DNA of 64,000 nt from Bog-105 sp965277435 (GCA_965277435.1 OZ255821.1:868001-932000); one strand, 5' to 3'; positions 9,245 to 17,875 are shown, counted from the stretch's first letter. The notes: generated from the letters alone by a model not told the origin. Translations and numbers: made by a program.

Positions 9245-10476
9245 TTGCTGTCCGGGACCAAAGTCCGTAAAGGAGCAACCCGCACGCTGAATACCTGTAG
9301 AGGGTGCAGATCAGCACCGCTGCTCTTATCGGTTTGCGGGTTTGCGACGTAGTACAAATCGTTTCGCACGACGACCCCGGTCGTGATGCCATCGAACGCT
9401 TGATTACGGCGTTCAAGAACCGTAATACCAACGACCTGCCGCCGGTTGTCACTCAATCTGAATTTGACGATCCGAGGCAGCATTGGACCATTCTGAATTG
9501 CGATTAGGCTTCGTTCAGTCGTATAAAGGCCATCTATAAACGCGAGGCAGACGTCGTCTGGGTGGACCATAGGCATCACTGCTCCAGAATGAAGATCGAT
9601 CACATCGATACCGTCCTCCCACGTCGAGACGTAGAGCAATCTATCATTGGCAGAGATAGCTATGCCGTTGGCCGATGTAAAGGTGTGGTGCGGAGCGATT
9701 CGTTGAAACATAGTCGTTCCGGAGGGCAGTTGATAGACTGCGCCCTCCGCGGTGTCGCTGACGTAAATGCTGCCGCCCGAGGAGATAGCAAGATCGTTGA
9801 AAACGTGTTTACCTGCAAGGGAGGCAGTTCGCCGAAGCTTTCCATTTTCGAGATCGTAACAGCGCAGGCCCGCGCCAGATGGGGTGTTATTTGTGGCCCA
9901 GACAGCACCGCGGGCCGAGTCTATCTTGACGCCAAGGACGTAACCTTTCTCTTCGGTACTCGGCATCACGAAGGGATGGCAGTCCCCGTGTAGGGAACAT
10001 CTGACAAGTTCGGATCTCGCTGTGTTGCCCAGGAGAAAGGCATTCCGCTTGATATCGAAAGCAATGCTCTCGGGACTAATATTCCGCTCGTCTAGAGTGG
10101 CGAGCAGCCGACTATTGTGAACGGCGGGTGTCTGCCGGCGTACCTCGTCCATGATCGATTGAAGTTCGGCAGTGTCGCGGAGCTTCGCAAAATCCGGATC
10201 GCGCGAAGGATCAAAACCAAGATTTGCCCCGACCACCGTACGCAACTGCTGTATAGCCTTCGAAAATTGGCCGCCCGTCGCGTAGGTATTGGCTATTTGC
10301 AATTCAATCGCGGGTCTGTCATTCGCCGTAGAGAGCAGCCTTTCCAACCGTTCCAGTTCTTTCCTGAATTCGCGCTCGTCTTCAACCGTGAGTTTTTGTG
10401 TCGGCGGTAACTGGGCACACGCGGAAAAGGCGAGCAGCAGAACCGACAACGCGGCACAGGCAAAGCGCAAACTCAT
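9241..10476 (-). CDS. Secreted TPR/beta-propeller protein (SMP-30/NHL-like)
   Basis: 411 residues. A signal peptide ends near LLLAFSACAQ; the Cys could be a weak lipobox. A short alpha-helical region with one TPR-like unit (IELQIANTYATGGQFSKAIQ, about 60-80) is followed by five or six blades of an SMP-30/NHL-type propeller from about residue 125 (GVKIDSARGAVWATNN, NDLAISSGGSIYVSDTAEGA, NGIAISANDRLLYVSTWEDG). Related proteins are secreted lactonases or ligand-binding scaffolds. Clear metal ligands were not identified, so catalysis is unproven. The gene is convergent with the DUF1501 gene and overlaps it by four bases. Confidence 0.7.
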   Translation of the reverse strand: MSLRFACAALSVLLLAFSACAQLPPTQKLTVEDEREFRKELERLERLLSTANDRPAIELQIANTYATGGQFSKAIQQLRTVVGANLGFDPSRDPDFAKLRDTAELQSIMDEVRRQTPAVHNSRLLATLDERNISPESIAFDIKRNAFLLGNTARSELVRCSLHGDCHPFVMPSTEEKGYVLGVKIDSARGAVWATNNTPSGAGLRCYDLENGKLRRTASLAGKHVFNDLAISSGGSIYVSDTAEGAVYQLPSGTTMFQRIAPHHTFTSANGIAISANDRLLYVSTWEDGIDVIDLHSGAVMPMVHPDDVCLAFIDGLYTTERSLIAIQNGPMLPRIVKFRLSDNRRQVVGITVLERRNQAFDGITTGVVVRNDLYYVANPQTDKSSGADLHPLQVFSVRVAPLRTLVPDSN

Positions 10477-10631
10477 TCACCTAAGCCTCATCCGGGGAAC
10501 TCGTTAGGGTGCGACATCGCATTCCAGGTTACCCCTTAATCACGCCAGCCGGAAACTATTCAGAGCGCGACTCGCCCAGATCAGTTTTCTCTGATACTTC
10601 CCTGAGAGCCATCGGGCCCGTCCGCTACTTA

Positions 10632-10775
10632 ATGGATGAGACCTTGATGAAGCCAAAAATTTACAAAATCGGACCGACCTGGATTCTTTGGGTACCCGGC
10701 GTGCGCGTTTACCGGTTCACCAGCTGGGGCAGCGCTATGCAATACGCACTCGATTCCGACAGCCGGGCCAGCTAA
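10632..10775 (+). CDS. Small hypothetical protein
   Basis: An ATG at 10632 gives 47 residues, and an ATG at 10647 preceded by GGATGAG gives 42. The sequence reads MKPKIYKIGPTWILWVPGVR then VYRFTSWGSAMQYALDS, with aromatic residues and compact charge spacing suggesting a small folded beta-rich domain. It is not recognised as a named family. It lies between the divergent promoter side of the propeller gene and the convergent galE, ending two bases before the galE stop. The upstream part of the same frame (from 10509) does not look like coding sequence. Confidence 0.45.
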   Translation: MDETLMKPKIYKIGPTWILWVPGVRVYRFTSWGSAMQYALDSDSRAS

Positions 10776-10776
10776 A

Positions 10777-11748
10777 TCAGCGCTTCTGCTGAGCGAATTC
10801 CCAGGCGTCGGTCACGATTCTGTCGAGATCCGCGCGCTTGGGCTGCCAGCCGAGCGTTCGCTGCAATTTGCTCGAATCAGCGACCAGGCTAGGCGGGTCG
10901 CCCTCGCGGCGCGGCCCGAAAGTGAACGGTACATCTCGCCCTGTGACGCGCTGCACCGATGCCAAAACTTCTTTCACTGAATGACCTACCCCAGTTCCCA
11001 CATTAAATACATTCGAGGGCGCGCCGTCAAGCAGGCTTTCGACCGCGGAAATATGCGCCTCGGCCAGATCGCTGACATGAATATAGTCGCGAATGCAGGT
11101 CCCATCGGGCGTTGGATAGTCTTCACCGAACAGGGTGACCGGCTTACCGGATTGCACGGCTTTCAATATCAGCGGAATCAGATGAGTTTCAGGATCATGA
11201 CGTTCGCCTAATCCCGCTCGCGGTTCCGCGCCGCAGGCGTTGAAGTAGCGCAATCGAATGCTGCGGAAATTCCGATAGCGGTCGAGCGTTTCCAGAATTT
11301 TCTCGACCATCACCTTCGACTCGCCATAGGGATTAATGGGCGCTATCGGTTCTTCTTCAGGAATCGGGATCGTCTTTGGAATGCCGTACGCGGCGGCGGT
11401 CGAAGAGAACACCAGCTTATTCACGCCGGCGTCGAGCATGGCTTCAAAAAGCGTCAGGGAGCCGCCGACATTGTTCTCGAAATAGAGCTCCGGCACCTGA
11501 GTGGATTCGCCGACTGATATATACGCGGCAAAGTGAATGACGGCTTTGATTCCCTCGCTGCCCAGCAGATCGATTAATTTCTGTTTGTCCCGCGTATCTA
11601 TTTTTCGCAGGATGTCATCCGGCACGGCATCGCGATTACCGCGCTCGAGATTATCCACTACAAGGACCGAATGCCCGCGCTGTTCCAGGGCGTAGCGGGT
11701 ATGTGAGCCGATGTATCCGGCCCCTCCGGTTACCAGGATTTTGGCCAC
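10777..11748 (-). CDS. galE: UDP-glucose 4-epimerase
   Basis: 323 residues from a GTG at 11746-11748, which places the start at VAKILVTGGAGYIGSH as in the family; an ATG 33 bases upstream is a less likely alternative. The enzyme interconverts UDP-glucose and UDP-galactose using tightly bound NAD. Visible features are the Rossmann GGAGYIGSH loop at about residues 8-16, the SSTAAAYG segment containing the catalytic Ser/Thr region, the catalytic NPYGESK motif (YxxxK), and C-terminal substrate-binding segments (NVGTGVGHSVKEVL, GPRREGDPPSLVADSSK). It supplies UDP-galactose for polysaccharide synthesis. It is divergent from the LysR gene, and the LysR box at 11820 lies in their shared intergenic region. 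Confidence 0.93.
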   Translation of the reverse strand: MAKILVTGGAGYIGSHTRYALEQRGHSVLVVDNLERGNRDAVPDDILRKIDTRDKQKLIDLLGSEGIKAVIHFAAYISVGESTQVPELYFENNVGGSLTLFEAMLDAGVNKLVFSSTAAAYGIPKTIPIPEEEPIAPINPYGESKVMVEKILETLDRYRNFRSIRLRYFNACGAEPRAGLGERHDPETHLIPLILKAVQSGKPVTLFGEDYPTPDGTCIRDYIHVSDLAEAHISAVESLLDGAPSNVFNVGTGVGHSVKEVLASVQRVTGRDVPFTFGPRREGDPPSLVADSSKLQRTLGWQPKRADLDRIVTDAWEFAQQKR

Positions 11749-11819
11749 GTTCCGAGTGTAGCCAACTCTACGTCCCGGCATAGAGTGTGGAAGGACATTC
11801 GCTCGCTAACCGCTGATCC

Positions 11820-11834
11820 ATACCGCGAAGGTAT
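11820..11834 (+). promoter_or_regulatory. LysR-type regulator box ATAC-N7-GTAT (autoregulatory site)
   Basis: ATAC (11820-11823), seven bases, then GTAT (11831-11834). This is an exact match to the BenM/CatM-type consensus of the LysR family. It ends nine bases before the ATG of the LysR gene at 11844, so bound protein would block transcription or translation start: classic negative autoregulation. The same motif occurs at 23053-23067, and with one mismatch at 12804-12818. Confidence 0.65.
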
Positions 11835-11843
11835 AGTGCCTGT

Positions 11844-12755
11844 ATGGAGCTTCGACATTTTCGTTATTTTGTCGCTGTGGCCACTGAGCAGAACATCAGC
11901 CGCGCGGCAAAGCGTTTGCATGTCTCACAGCCACCGTTGAGCCGCCAGATTCGCGACCTCGAGGACGAACTCGGAATCGCTCTTTTTGAAAGAAGCGCAA
12001 AATCCATCGAGCTGACGCCGCTCGGTCAGCTTTTCCTAGTCGAAGCGCGTGCTGCTTTGCAGCGGGTGGATGACGCTGTAGCGTTCATACAGGCCGCTGC
12101 TCAACGAAAGAACGATTATCTTCGCGTGGCGCATACGAACGCGATCGCGATCGAACTTCTGCCCCGAGTGCTGCGCGCCTTTCAACGCAAGCACAAGCGA
12201 ACAAAGATTGAGCTTTCTGCAATGACAACGCAATTGATCGTTCGTGGCCTACAGTCGGGCAGTCTGGATATTGCTCTCACAGTGGGCGGCGAACCGGAGA
12301 AATCGCAGGCACTCTGTTGTGAAACGCTTGGCTCGTATGGGATCCGGGTTGCGACTCATCTGAGACATCGTTTCGCTCGTCTGAAAGAGGTTCCTTTGCG
12401 CGAGGTCGCCAGAGAGCCGGTGATGGCGCTCTGTCGGAATAATTATCCCTGGTACAGCGGCTTCGTTACGACTCTTCTCAAGGCATATAACGACTCATTC
12501 TGCATTGCCGAGGAGCACAATAACACGCAAAGCCTTATTGCAGCGGTGCAAGCTGGAAGAGGAGTTGCCCTCTTTTACGAGACCCTCGCCCAAACAGCCT
12601 GTCCGCGTATCGCGGTGCGGAGTCTGACTCCTTCTCCCCGTTCACCGATCGTGCTCCTTTATCGAGACGAACGACTGACGCCTTTGATGAAAGACTTTAT
12701 CGAAGCCGCACGTTCGGTGATGCCGATTGAGCGAGCACGACGGGCTGTACTTTAA
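11844..12755 (+). CDS. LysR family regulator, BenM/CatM-like
   Basis: 303 residues. The N-terminal winged HTH (residues 1-60) contains MELRHFRYFVAVATEQNISR, AAKRLHVSQPPLSRQIRDLE and LGIALFERSAKSIELTPLG, very close to the BenM/CatM/CbnR group. The effector-binding domain follows from about residue 90 (LRVAHTNAIAIELLPRVLRA). Group members respond to muconate, benzoate or chlorocatechol-type aromatic catabolites and activate lactone and catechol pathway genes. The group consensus ATAC-N7-GTAT is found just upstream of this gene and in the promoter of the hydrolase operon at 23.1 kb, with a near match in the promoter of the chimeric AraC gene at 12.8 kb. These are therefore proposed as its targets. 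The effector is unknown. Confidence 0.92.
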   Translation: MELRHFRYFVAVATEQNISRAAKRLHVSQPPLSRQIRDLEDELGIALFERSAKSIELTPLGQLFLVEARAALQRVDDAVAFIQAAAQRKNDYLRVAHTNAIAIELLPRVLRAFQRKHKRTKIELSAMTTQLIVRGLQSGSLDIALTVGGEPEKSQALCCETLGSYGIRVATHLRHRFARLKEVPLREVAREPVMALCRNNYPWYSGFVTTLLKAYNDSFCIAEEHNNTQSLIAAVQAGRGVALFYETLAQTACPRIAVRSLTPSPRSPIVLLYRDERLTPLMKDFIEAARSVMPIERARRAVL

Positions 12756-12800
12756 CCCACAACAAAGGAGCACCACCGCTTCGGTTAAACAAAGTCCTTA

Positions 12801-13178
12801 ACTATACCTGAAAAGTAGGCATACGGACCGACAAAGTATCCTCCAATCTCGTCGCATAAATCACATGCGAGGCATCTGTATCAGTTGAACTCGACGGGCG
12901 TCTGCCACATGCAAGTCGCGTCGTTATTTCTAAAGGAAGAGGAGATTGCATGGCCACAACCAAACAAGTAGCTGCAATGGTTTCTAACGGAGATGAAGTC
13001 ATCGAAACATTTGTCGATGAAACAGGTCTCGCTGTTGTTATCGTGCCCTTGTACGGAAAGGACAGCGTTGCGGATTTTGACGAGTTGCCCGCCACTACTG
13101 CTAAAGCCGGATTCCAAGTCTTGAGGGCCCGGCCGCGGGGCAGCAGATGCAGCTCGGGCTCCACGAGCGCTTCACTTC
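12801..13178 (+). repeat. Copy A of a dispersed duplication (promoter plus 5' end of an alpha/beta hydrolase gene)
   Basis: This segment aligns with 23050-23394: shared ACTATACC, then CCGACAAAGTATCCTCCA, GTCGCATAAA, GCATCTGTATC, GAACTCGACGG, GAGGAGATTGCATGGCCACA and about 75 codons of related protein sequence. Copy A carries roughly 35 extra bases (around 12903-12937) ahead of the ribosome site. Similarity stops abruptly near 13178, where the AraC sequence begins. The coding part is clearly diverged, so the duplication is not recent. Confidence 0.75.
12804..12818 (+). promoter_or_regulatory. LysR-type regulator box upstream of the chimeric AraC gene
   Basis: ATAC (12804-12807), seven bases, GTAG (12815-12818), one base off the ATAC-N7-GTAT consensus and retaining T-N11-A. 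A second ATAC (12821-12824) and GTAT (12836-12839) lie just downstream and could form the second half of a tandem LysR footprint. The site is 132 bases before the start codon at 12950. Confidence 0.5.
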
Positions 13179-13681
13179 ACCGCGGAGACAGGCAGACTGT
13201 TTGCATGAATCACCGAACTTCTACACGAGCGGGCATTTCATCGGTTTTCACGTTGGCGGAGTATCCAAACAACGTACGGCAGGAGAATGGTTTAATCACC
13301 TGGCGCCTACGGCGGGTTCAAGAGTACGTTGATTTGCATCTTGCTCATCCCATTACCTTAACGGATCTGGCCAATATCGCGGGTCTCAGCAGAATGCACT
13401 TCGCTGCCCAGTTCCGCCGCGCGACGGGTGTGCGGCCTCACGACTTCGTCCTGCGGCGACGGGTGGCGCGCTCTCAGAAAATGCTGCTCAGTTCCGACCT
13501 GTCCATGGCTCAAATCGCGTTGAGCCATGGATTTGAAACCCAGTCCCACTACAGTGCAGTATTCAAACGAATGGTAGGCGAAACGCCTGCCCGCTGGCGC
13601 TCTCTTCAGAAGAATTGGTTGAGCCATACCGAAATACGGTTCGGTTATAAAGAAGCGGAAAAGGCCGGCGCCCAATCCTAA
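12950..13681 (+). CDS. Chimeric protein: alpha/beta-hydrolase N-terminus fused to an AraC family DNA-binding domain
   Basis: 243 residues from ATG 12950, preceded by AGAGGAG. Residues 1-75 match the start of the hydrolase at 23166 (MATTKQVAAMVSNGDEVIET, then AGFQVLRARPRG). The sequence then switches to an AraC C-terminal domain: a first HTH at about 143-168 (LTDLANIAGLSRMHFAAQFR) and a second at about 191-217 (SMAQIALSHGFETQSHYSAV), ending VGETPARW. An internal ATG at 13205 would give a 158-residue AraC-only protein. AraC proteins activate or repress nearby genes; the usual ligand domain is missing here. The hydrolase stub lacks any catalytic residues and could serve only as a leader. The upstream LysR box suggests it belongs to the same circuit as the LysR gene beside it. 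Confidence 0.75.
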   Translation: MATTKQVAAMVSNGDEVIETFVDETGLAVVIVPLYGKDSVADFDELPATTAKAGFQVLRARPRGSRCSSGSTSASLHRGDRQTVCMNHRTSTRAGISSVFTLAEYPNNVRQENGLITWRLRRVQEYVDLHLAHPITLTDLANIAGLSRMHFAAQFRRATGVRPHDFVLRRRVARSQKMLLSSDLSMAQIALSHGFETQSHYSAVFKRMVGETPARWRSLQKNWLSHTEIRFGYKEAEKAGAQS

Positions 13682-13726
13682 AAACAACATTCGACCGACC
13701 TGGTAGCTGCCTAACGCCTTGGGTCC

Positions 13727-13815
13727 TTACTTCACCTTCACCGGCTCTTTATGCTGCTCGATGCGGAACTTAACGTGGGGTCCGCCGATATCAACCGCCA
13801 GAATGTTTAAGGCTT
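13727..13815 (-). pseudogene. Remnant of an ROK-type (polyphosphate/ATP) glucokinase N-terminus
   Basis: Immediately after the zwf stop, and overlapping it in another frame, the minus strand reads LGEALNILAVDIGGPHVKF, then a few residues to a TAA at 13727-13729. ILAVDIGGTHVK is the N-terminal phosphate-binding strand of ROK sugar kinases. Only about 28 codons remain and no ATG is present. A glucokinase beside zwf and gnd would make glucose 6-phosphate for the pentose phosphate pathway, so this looks like the stub of a deleted third gene. Confidence 0.55.
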
Positions 13816-15318
13816 CTCCAAGGAGTGCCAGCAACGTCCCGACCGGGCGAGCAACTCATCCGCCGCTTGGGGTCCTGTTGATCCCGACGGATAGTTCGGA
13901 AAAGACTCTTTGGGCGGTTCGCTCCACGCCTCCAGCAGCGGCTGCACCATTTGCCAGGCTGCGTTGATGAAATCCGCACCCTGGAAAAGCGTCCCATCAC
14001 CGAGCATCACATCATGCAGCAAACGCTCGTATCCCTTGCCATGGTTTCCGAACGGACCTTTCGGCAATTGAAAACTCAGCGCGCTCTCGTCGACTGCGCT
14101 CTTCAGCCCAGGCGCCTGGGAGCCAAAACGCAGAGAGATACCCGGCTCAGGCTCCAGATTAAACAGCAGCTGATTCGGCAGTTGCTGCTTGTTCTCGTCA
14201 GGGAAAAGCTTGGCGGGTGTTGGCTTGAACGTGATGACAATTTCCGTTAGCGCGCGTTTTAAATGTTTCCCTGTCCGCAGGTAGAACGGTACGCCGGACC
14301 ACCGCCAGTTGTCCACATAGACTTGCATCGCCACATAAGTCTCCACGTAAGACGCCGGGTTTACGCCCGGTTCGGAACGGTACGCCGGAACCTGCTTGCC
14401 GTTCATCACGCCTTCCCCGTACTGCCCGCGTACCGCATATTTCGACACGTCGCCGGGGCGAATGAGTTGAACCGATTCCAGCACGTCCGCTTGTTTGTCC
14501 CGCATGTGGGCGGCGTTGAAGGAAACCGGAGGCTCCATGGCGACCAGGGACAGCATCTCGGCCAGGTGATTAGGGACCATGTCGCGCAGAGCGCCGGATT
14601 TCTCGTAGTAATCTGCCCGGCCTTCTACTCCCACGATCTCAGCGGCCGTAATCTGCACGTTGTCAATCGCCGATCGATTCCAGAGCGTTTCAAAAACCGT
14701 ATTCGAGAACCGGAACACCGTCAAATCCCGCACGGAATCCTTGCCCGCAAAGTGATCGATCCGGTAAATCTGGTCTTCGCGCAAGCTTTTCTGCAACTCC
14801 GCCGAGAGCGCTTGCGCGGAGGCCACGTCATGCCCAAATGGTTTTTCAATCACCAGGCGCGCCCATTGTTCGTTGTCTTCCGTCAACAAGCCCGCTTGCG
14901 ACAGTTGCGCGGCGATGGAAGAGATGAAACTCGGCGCGACCGCCAGGTAGAACAGGCGATTCCCGGCAGTCCCCCCGTCTCCGCCCAGTTTTGCTGTCGT
15001 ATCTTTCAATGACGAGAACAATCCCGCATCGTTGAAATCCCCGCTTTTGTAGGAGGCTCGCTTCGTCAGCCACTCCACTGTTTCGCCGGCGGCGTCGGCG
15101 CCCCAGAACTGTTTGAGGCTTTGCGCGATGTGATCCCGGAACTTTTGATCATTCCAATCTTCCCTGGACACGCCTAAAAGGCGAAATCCATCCGGCAGCG
15201 CCTTGATTTCCGCTAGGTTATACAGCGAAGGCAGGAGAAGCCGTTTCGTAAGGTCTCCGCTGGCTCCAAAGATGGTCATCAGGCAAGCGGGAACAGATGA
15301 CGATGGTGAGGTTGCCAT
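13807..15318 (-). CDS. zwf: Glucose-6-phosphate 1-dehydrogenase
   Basis: 503 residues from the ATG at 15316-15318, chosen because family homology begins at CLMTIFGASGDLTKRLLLPS. The enzyme oxidises glucose 6-phosphate to 6-phosphogluconolactone with NADP, the first step of the oxidative pentose phosphate pathway. Visible motifs are the GASGDLTKR dinucleotide loop (about residues 18-26), the active-site RIDHFAGKDSVRDL segment (RIDHYLGKE in most relatives), EKPFGHD, and VPFYLRTGKHLKR near the C-terminus. The substitution FAGKDS for YLGKE keeps the key Asp-His and Lys. It follows gnd on the same strand with a four-base gap between the gnd stop and the zwf start, so the two are co-transcribed. 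Confidence 0.95.
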   Translation of the reverse strand: MATSPSSSVPACLMTIFGASGDLTKRLLLPSLYNLAEIKALPDGFRLLGVSREDWNDQKFRDHIAQSLKQFWGADAAGETVEWLTKRASYKSGDFNDAGLFSSLKDTTAKLGGDGGTAGNRLFYLAVAPSFISSIAAQLSQAGLLTEDNEQWARLVIEKPFGHDVASAQALSAELQKSLREDQIYRIDHFAGKDSVRDLTVFRFSNTVFETLWNRSAIDNVQITAAEIVGVEGRADYYEKSGALRDMVPNHLAEMLSLVAMEPPVSFNAAHMRDKQADVLESVQLIRPGDVSKYAVRGQYGEGVMNGKQVPAYRSEPGVNPASYVETYVAMQVYVDNWRWSGVPFYLRTGKHLKRALTEIVITFKPTPAKLFPDENKQQLPNQLLFNLEPEPGISLRFGSQAPGLKSAVDESALSFQLPKGPFGNHGKGYERLLHDVMLGDGTLFQGADFINAAWQMVQPLLEAWSEPPKESFPNYPSGSTGPQAADELLARSGRCWHSLEKP

Positions 15319-15322
15319 CGGA

Positions 15323-16339
15323 TTAACCTTTTTTCTCCTTGTGGCCGCCGAACTCAAAGCGCATGGCCGACAGCAGCTTATCGGCGAACACCGCGTTGGC
15401 TTGCGAAGTAAAACGCGCAAACAGCGCCGTGCTCAACACATCTGCCGGTACGCCTTCTTCAATGGCCGCCATCACGGTCCAGCGGCCTTCTCCGGAGTCC
15501 GACACCCGCCCGCTGAAGTCCTCCAGGTTCGGGGACTGCACCAGCGCGGTCGCTGTCAGATCCAGCAGCCAGGACGCCACCACGCTGCCGCGGCGCCACA
15601 CTTCGGCGATCTCCGGGAGCGGCAGATCGTATTGGTAATGGTTCGGGTCGCGCAGCGGCGCGGTCTCGGCATCGAATGTTTCCTTGGTACGTCCGACATT
15701 GGCGTGCTTCAGGATATTTAGCCCTTCGGCATAGGCCGCCATCATTCCATACTCAATCCCGTTATGAACCATCTTGACGAAATGACCCGCGCCTGCCGGT
15801 CCGCAGTGCAGGTAGCCGTCTTCCGCCGTAGTAGCCGGAGCCTTGTCCCATCCCGGAGTCCGTTCGACCGAGCCTCGGCCGGGCGCCAGAGTTTTGAAAA
15901 TGGGATCGAGATACTTCACAGCCTCGTCCGTCCCGCCGATCATCAGGCAATAGCCGCGCTCCAGTCCGAACACGCCGCCGCTCGTGCCGACATCCACCCA
16001 CTCGACACCCGCTTCGGCAGCCATCTTCGCATGTTTCAAATCGTCTACATAGTAAGAGTTGCCGCCGTCTATGACGATGTCGTGCGGCTGCATTTTGGGC
16101 AGCAGATCACCAAGCGTTTCTTCCACTACGCCCGCGGGAACCATCAGCCACACCGCACGCGGCTTTTGCAACTTCGAAATCATGTCGTCGAGGGATGACG
16201 ACCCGGTAGCGCCTTCTTTCACCCGCGCCTGCACCGCCTCCTGGCTGCGGTCATAGACCACACATTGGTGACCGTCTTTTGTCAAGCGGCGAACCATGTT
16301 CGCGCCCATCCGGCCGAGCCCGACCATTGCAATTTGCAC
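15323..16339 (-). CDS. gnd: 6-phosphogluconate dehydrogenase, decarboxylating (short form)
   Basis: 338 residues. A GTG start at 16337-16339 with AGAGGAA about 7 bases upstream is preferred to a longer frame, and places the Rossmann motif IAMVGLGRMGANM at the N-terminus. It oxidatively decarboxylates 6-phosphogluconate to ribulose 5-phosphate. Visible motifs are VIDGGNSYYVDDLKHAKMA, VDVGTSGGVFGLERGYCLMI (substrate site), CGPAGAGHFVKMVHNGIEYG (catalytic Lys) and a short C-terminal helical domain. Length fits the roughly 300-340-residue NAD-type GndA subgroup rather than the 470-residue enterobacterial form. It is the first gene of the gnd-zwf pair; the intervening lactonase is not here. Confidence 0.93.
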   Translation of the reverse strand: MQIAMVGLGRMGANMVRRLTKDGHQCVVYDRSQEAVQARVKEGATGSSSLDDMISKLQKPRAVWLMVPAGVVEETLGDLLPKMQPHDIVIDGGNSYYVDDLKHAKMAAEAGVEWVDVGTSGGVFGLERGYCLMIGGTDEAVKYLDPIFKTLAPGRGSVERTPGWDKAPATTAEDGYLHCGPAGAGHFVKMVHNGIEYGMMAAYAEGLNILKHANVGRTKETFDAETAPLRDPNHYQYDLPLPEIAEVWRRGSVVASWLLDLTATALVQSPNLEDFSGRVSDSGEGRWTVMAAIEEGVPADVLSTALFARFTSQANAVFADKLLSAMRFEFGGHKEKKG

Positions 16340-17726
16340 TCTTAATTCCTCTTTCCGCCTTTTGCGATTCTTTAGACTGCTGGTTGACAATCAAGCGCGA
16401 TCCGCGCTGGCCTGTTACGTAGGTCCACATCCACTGCACAAGAACGTTTATTTTAAGACTGTTCTGTCCCAGGTAGAGCAGATGGATGGTTGCCCAAACC
16501 ACCCAAGCCAAAAATCCGCTCAAATGAAACATGCCTGTTTCAAGCACGGCGTAGTTCTTGCCGACCACCGCTAAGTTTCCTTTGTCGAAATACCGGAAGG
16601 GGACGGGGCCGACTTGCCCGCCACGCGGCTGCGAATTAACTTGCCCGCGTAGCGCCCCTGCTGGATAGCTACCTGCGCCACGCCGGGCAGAGGCTTTCCA
16701 TCCTGATCCAACGCAGCCATATTGCCAATCACCAGGACCTCGGGATGATTCGGAATCGTGAGATCGCCCTTGACTCGGACCCTCCCGGCTTTGTCTGTCT
16801 CTGCGTTGAGTTGCTTGGCCAGTGGAGAGCCGCTCACGCCCGCCGTCCAAATCACCGTTCTGCTGGCAATATGATTTCCCGCGATCGTCACTCCCCCTTC
16901 ATCGACCGAATCCACGCCCTGGCCGAGATGCAGTTCCACTCCCAGCGACTGAAGCCGCCGCTTCACTGCTTCGGAGATCCGCGGAGAGAAACTAGCCAGA
17001 GGCCTGTCGCCTCGATCCGCCAGAATGATCCTGGCGGTGCTGGTATCGATGCGTCGGAACTCCCCCTTCAGGCTGTTACGCACCATAACAGCAATGGCGC
17101 TTGCCATTTCCACACCGGTGGGACCGGCGCCCACCAGAACAAAGGTGAGCAGCTCTTGATGGGCTTTCGGATCTTCCTCAGCCTCCGCCTGCTCAAGAGC
17201 GGCCAGGATTTTACTTCTGATAGCGGAAGCATCAGCCAGGCTCTTCAAGCCGGGAGCATGCTGGGCGAATTCGTCATGTCCAAAGTAACTATTTTGCACG
17301 CCGTCCGCAGCGATCAGGTACTCGTGATAAACCCGTACGCCTTTGCGATCGGCCGTATCGACAGAAACAAAGCGAGACGCGGTGTCAATTCCCGAAGCGT
17401 TGCCGAGTATCGTTGTCGTGTTTTGGTATTTCCGCACGATTTCACGAATAGGCGCACCGATCTGGCCGGGCGCCAGCACGGAGGTGGCAACCTGATAAAG
17501 CAAAGGCTGAAGGGCGCAAAGGACGCGGCTGCGCGCCACTTGTCCAGGAAAAACCTCCCTCGTTCTTGGGGTGGCGCGATTGATTCCGCGGCCGTTTTGC
17601 GCGTGTTCCTCGGAACCATGGTGATTCTGCCGATCAACCAGCACCACCTCCACTGGAGCCTTCCGCAGAACCTTGGCTGCCGAAGCCTCCGCCGATAATT
17701 ATTACCACTAGATTTGGTTTGGACAT
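16340..17726 (-). pseudogene. ndh: Type II NADH dehydrogenase (NDH-2), frameshifted and interrupted
   Basis: An ATG at 17724-17726 opens MSKPNLVVIIIGGGFG. Within the FAD-binding loop (about 17683) the frame shifts to AAKVLRKAPVEVVLVDRQNH, which completes the conserved strand. Between NHH and QPLLYQVATSVLAP, where relatives have two residues, there are about 36 foreign codons (roughly 17530-17640). The body is otherwise good: LVGAGPTGVEMASAIA is the second dinucleotide fold, followed by VIWTAGVSGSPLA. A second frameshift at 16600-16612 leads to VPFRYFDKGNLAVVGKNYAV and the C-terminal membrane-anchoring helix HLSGFLAWVVWATIHLLYL. An intact enzyme would pass electrons from NADH to quinone. Three lesions make function unlikely. 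Confidence 0.8.
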
Positions 17727-17875
17727 TACTCGACGCAACGCACCATTAACACAATGATCGAGATAACGCCCCGGAGTCTTACAAGATCGCACGGCCTTTG
17801 TTCAAATCGCACGATGGCAGCGCAGCAGCGGCGTTTTTGCGCTCAAGTTCGGAGACAATCGAAAGACACCGGAGA

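Noticed and set aside
12756..13720. Insertion sequence responsible for the hydrolase-AraC fusion
   Set aside because: No transposase fragment, inverted terminal repeats or target duplication found around the junction.
14263..15012. 249-codon plus-strand frame inside zwf
   Set aside because: Antisense to zwf active-site region; no signal or family.
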